Part shown: positions 6,719 through 8,303 of the stretch, one piece after another
How the letters are laid out: each line of letters starts with the position of its first letter
Numbering within the stretch: position 1 is the first letter of the stretch
Origin: CAYNQK01 sp964470375
GTDB lineage: Bacteria > Spirochaetota > Spirochaetia > Treponematales > JBGSOB01
Reading direction: 5' to 3'
Assembly (NCBI GenBank): GCA_964470375.1
Contig: CAYYCP010000098.1
Location: 1-8,303, forward strand
DNA length: 8,303 nucleotides
The notes under the pieces: model-generated
What the model saw: the letters and a program-made list of their open reading frames with translations, nothing else
Databases searched by the model: none
Told to the model about the DNA's origin: nothing
Program-made: the position numbers and the translations under genes

Positions 6719-6736
6719 GCGGGGCCGAAGCCCCGC
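6719..6736 (-). terminator. C(UUCG)G tetraloop hairpin between glyS and the cyclophilin gene
   Basis: On the minus strand GCGGGGC-TTCG-GCCCCGC forms a perfect 7-bp stem closed by the very stable C(UUCG)G tetraloop. It begins about 48 nt after the glyS stop and ends about 42 nt before the cyclophilin ATG. No T run follows, so it is not a classical intrinsic terminator. It may attenuate read-through, mark an mRNA processing end, or protect the glyS 3' end. The hairpin itself is certain; its function is not. Confidence 0.4.
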
Positions 6737-6784
6737 CGCCCACAAGTTAAGCACATGCGCATGGATAACGCAAGGCCGGGTGAC

Positions 6785-8152
6785 TCAGGCCTTGCGCCGG
6801 TAGTCCTTGATCTCCTGGCGAATCCTGGCCGGGAGCTCGGAGCGGGCCACCCTGATCTGCTCCATACTGTCGCGGAAGCGAAGGGTGACAGTGCCGTCCT
6901 CCTTCGACTGATAATCCACAGTGACGCAGAAGGGCGTACCCACTTCGTCCTGGCGGCGGTAACGCTTGCCTATGGCTCCGGACTGGTCGTAATCGGTGAC
7001 GAAGTCATCCTTAAGCTGAACCTGTATTTCCTTGGCCAGCTCGGCCAAGCCGTCCTTCTTCATGAGCGGCAGGACTGCCACAGTGATCGGGGCCAGCTCG
7101 GGATGGAAGTGCATAACCGTTCGCCAGTCGTCGTCATTGCCCTTATCAGCCACCTTTTCTTCTTCGTAGGCATCGCACAGGATCATCAGGAGCTGGCGGG
7201 TCAGGCCCGCGGATGTCTCGATAATATAGGGGGTATAACGCTCGTTGCCGTTGTCCTGATCGATGTACTGCAAGTCCTTGCCCGAGAATTCCTGATGCCG
7301 GCGCAGGTCGTAGTCGGAGCGGTTATGTACACCCTCCAGTTCCTTCCAGCCCATCGGGAATTCGTATTCGATGTCATAGGCGTCCTTGGCATAGTGAGCC
7401 AGCTCCCCGGGGCCGTGCCGGTGCCATCGCAGCTTTTCCATCCGCACGCCCAACTTTTTGAAATAATTCCAGCGTTGCTCACGCCAGTACTCGAACCACT
7501 TTACGTCTTCGCCGGGCTTGACGAAGAATTGCATCTCCATCTGCTCGAACTCGCATGTGCGGAAAATAAAGTTCTTAGTGACGATCTCGTTGCGGAAGGC
7601 CTTGCCCACCTGGGCTATCCCGAAGGGGATCTTCATCCGGTTGGACTGGACAATGTTCTTGTAGTTGACGTAGATGCCCTGTGCCGTCTCAGGGCGGAGG
7701 TAGATGAGGCCCGTGCCGTCGTCCACCGGCCCTATGTTGGTCTTGAACATCAAGTTGAACTTGCGCGTGTCAGTGAGTTCGCCGCCGCACTCGGGGCATT
7801 CCTTCCTGGCGAGCTTGTCTTCCGGGATCATGTCCGCGCGGAAGCGCATCTTGCATTTTTTGCAATCCACCAGAGGATCAGTGAAGTTCTCTACATGGCC
7901 GGAGGCCTCCCATGTCCGTGGATGCATAAGAATGGCCGCGTCCAAGCCGACGATGTCGTCGTGGAGCTGGGTCATCTCGCGCCACCAGAAGCGCTGGATC
8001 CGGTTCTTCAGCTCAATGCCCATGGGGCCGTAGTCCCAGGCTCCGCTCTGGCCTCCGTATATCTCAGAAGACTGAAACACAAAGCCCCTGCGTTTGCAGA
8101 GCGAGGTCAGCTTTTCCATCGTTAGGGGAGCGCCCGCGTCGTTGCTTGCCAT
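6785..8152 (-). CDS. glyS: Glycyl-tRNA synthetase, single-chain (alpha2) type
   Basis: Class II aminoacyl-tRNA synthetase that charges tRNA-Gly with glycine in the cytoplasm. It has 455 residues and is of the homodimeric type also found in Gram-positives, Thermus, spirochaetes and eukaryotes, not the alpha2beta2 type of E. coli. Visible features are MEKLTSLCKRRGFVFQSSEIYGG at the N-terminus, YGPMGIELKN (41-50, motif 1 region), a Cys4 zinc site with C97, C100, C119 and C122, LRPETAQGIY at 152-161, motif 2 GKAFRNEI at 183-190 with R187 and E189, EFEQMEMQFF at 201-210, motif 3 GLTRQLL with R319, and a C-terminal anticodon-binding domain from about 350. The start is fixed by AAGGAG 6 nt upstream; the later Met12 lacks such a site. 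The protein is full length. The cyclophilin gene follows after 108 bp. Confidence 0.97.
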   Translation of the reverse strand: MASNDAGAPLTMEKLTSLCKRRGFVFQSSEIYGGQSGAWDYGPMGIELKNRIQRFWWREMTQLHDDIVGLDAAILMHPRTWEASGHVENFTDPLVDCKKCKMRFRADMIPEDKLARKECPECGGELTDTRKFNLMFKTNIGPVDDGTGLIYLRPETAQGIYVNYKNIVQSNRMKIPFGIAQVGKAFRNEIVTKNFIFRTCEFEQMEMQFFVKPGEDVKWFEYWREQRWNYFKKLGVRMEKLRWHRHGPGELAHYAKDAYDIEYEFPMGWKELEGVHNRSDYDLRRHQEFSGKDLQYIDQDNGNERYTPYIIETSAGLTRQLLMILCDAYEEEKVADKGNDDDWRTVMHFHPELAPITVAVLPLMKKDGLAELAKEIQVQLKDDFVTDYDQSGAIGKRYRRQDEVGTPFCVTVDYQSKEDGTVTLRFRDSMEQIRVARSELPARIRQEIKDYRRKA

Positions 8153-8223
8153 GCTGTACTCCTTGCCTTCCCTCCTTGGCGAGGAGGGTGGCCTGATGTC
8201 GCGCGGGATAGGGGCCCGCGTGC
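8153..8223 (-). promoter_or_regulatory. Structured 5' leader of glyS with two hairpins
   Basis: The predicted transcript has a leader of about 70 nt. Hairpin 1 (8202-8220) reads CGCGGG-CCCCTAT-CCCGCG with a perfect 6-bp stem. Hairpin 2 (8170-8188) reads CCCTCCT-CGCCA-AGGAGGG with a perfect 7-bp stem. The 5' arm of hairpin 2 contains CCTCC, the anti-Shine-Dalgarno core, and could instead pair with AGGAG of the true ribosome binding site at 8159-8163. Such a switch could control translation, but no known riboswitch or T-box landmark is recognisable. The structures are seen in the sequence; regulation is inferred. Confidence 0.4.
8159..8164 (-). promoter_or_regulatory. glyS ribosome binding site
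   Basis: AAGGAG, 6 nt before the glyS ATG at 8150-8152. A stronger match, AAGGAGGG, lies 12-13 nt further upstream but is one arm of a hairpin and too far from any start codon. Confidence 0.8.
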
Positions 8224-8229
8224 AGGCGC

Positions 8230-8259
8230 AGTATAGTAGAGCCCTTCTATAAAGGGCAA
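8230..8259 (-). promoter_or_regulatory. Sigma-70-type promoter for glyS
   Basis: On the minus strand, TTGCCC at 8254-8259 is followed after 18 bp by TATACT at 8230-8235. The predicted start is near 8223. The layout (TTG at the -35, 18-bp spacer, TATACT) matches the proposed tyrS promoter. From 8260 to the right edge I see no gene, only sequence ending in an 8-base T run. Confidence 0.6.
8241..8257. repeat. Inverted repeat inside the glyS promoter
   Basis: GCCCTT-CTATA-AAGGGC: perfect 6-bp arms around a 5-bp AT-rich centre, covering part of the -35 box and most of the -35/-10 spacer. Its position suits a repressor or activator operator, but no regulator gene is nearby and a 6-bp arm can arise by chance. 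Confidence 0.4.
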
Positions 8260-8303
8260 GCCTGCGCTCGTTTCCCGAACTTACTTCCTCGAAGCTTTTT
8301 TTT

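Noticed and set aside
6754..6763. Palindrome CATGCGCATG in the glyS-cyclophilin spacer, with a weak TTGCGT/TTAACT pair around it
   Set aside because: A 10-bp palindrome is common by chance, and the promoter-like boxes match only 3 of 6 bases each, so no separate cyclophilin promoter is claimed.
6755..8125. A 456-codon plus-strand open frame opposite glyS
   Set aside because: It mirrors a fully conserved glycyl-tRNA synthetase. It is rich in Val, Leu and His as expected from antisense reading of GC-rich codons, and shows no domain or ribosome binding site.
8281..8303. Short hairpin CTTC-CTC-GAAG followed by a T run at the right edge, terminator-like on the plus strand
   Set aside because: The stem has only 4 bp, no plus-strand gene precedes it in this window, and the sequence is cut by the window end.

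Overview
The window is a GC-rich (about 60% by eye) bacterial chromosomal segment of ordinary housekeeping genes. One 100-base run of N splits it into two contigs. Most genes are on the minus strand. A spirochaete is the best guess: glycyl-tRNA synthetase is the single-chain, zinc-finger, class II alpha2 type, and the lipoprotein cyclophilin has a large internal insertion that I associate, from memory, with Treponema/Spirochaeta-like proteins. This assignment is an inference and was not tested.

Left part (1-5132), read right to left on the minus strand: a cobalamin-binding-like radical SAM protein; a promoter; tyrosyl-tRNA synthetase (tyrS); a GAF-GAF-GAF-HD-GYP protein whose ATG overlaps the tyrS stop as ATGA; and, 28 bases further on, the first 22 codons of a small Cys-containing protein that leaves the window. 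The last three look like one transcription unit that combines a translation enzyme with a predicted cyclic-di-GMP phosphodiesterase. The radical SAM gene starts from a 50-bp divergent region with a perfect TATAAT.

Centre (5133-6676): an RluA-family pseudouridine synthase on the plus strand and a cyclophilin-type peptidyl-prolyl isomerase with a lipoprotein signal on the minus strand converge on the N gap. Both lose their C-terminal coding ends there. The true gap length is unknown, since 100 N is a common placeholder.

Right part (6677-8303): glyS, with a well-formed promoter and a structured leader of about 70 nt, lies upstream of the cyclophilin gene. The 108-bp spacer between them carries a very stable C(UUCG)G hairpin. 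No gene is seen between 8153 and the right edge.

I see no mobile element, CRISPR array, tRNA or rRNA, and nothing I can call a new multi-gene system. The most interesting points are the insertion in the cyclophilin catalytic domain, the anti-Shine-Dalgarno-like hairpin in the glyS leader, the ATGA coupling of tyrS to an HD-GYP gene, and the unassigned radical SAM enzyme.
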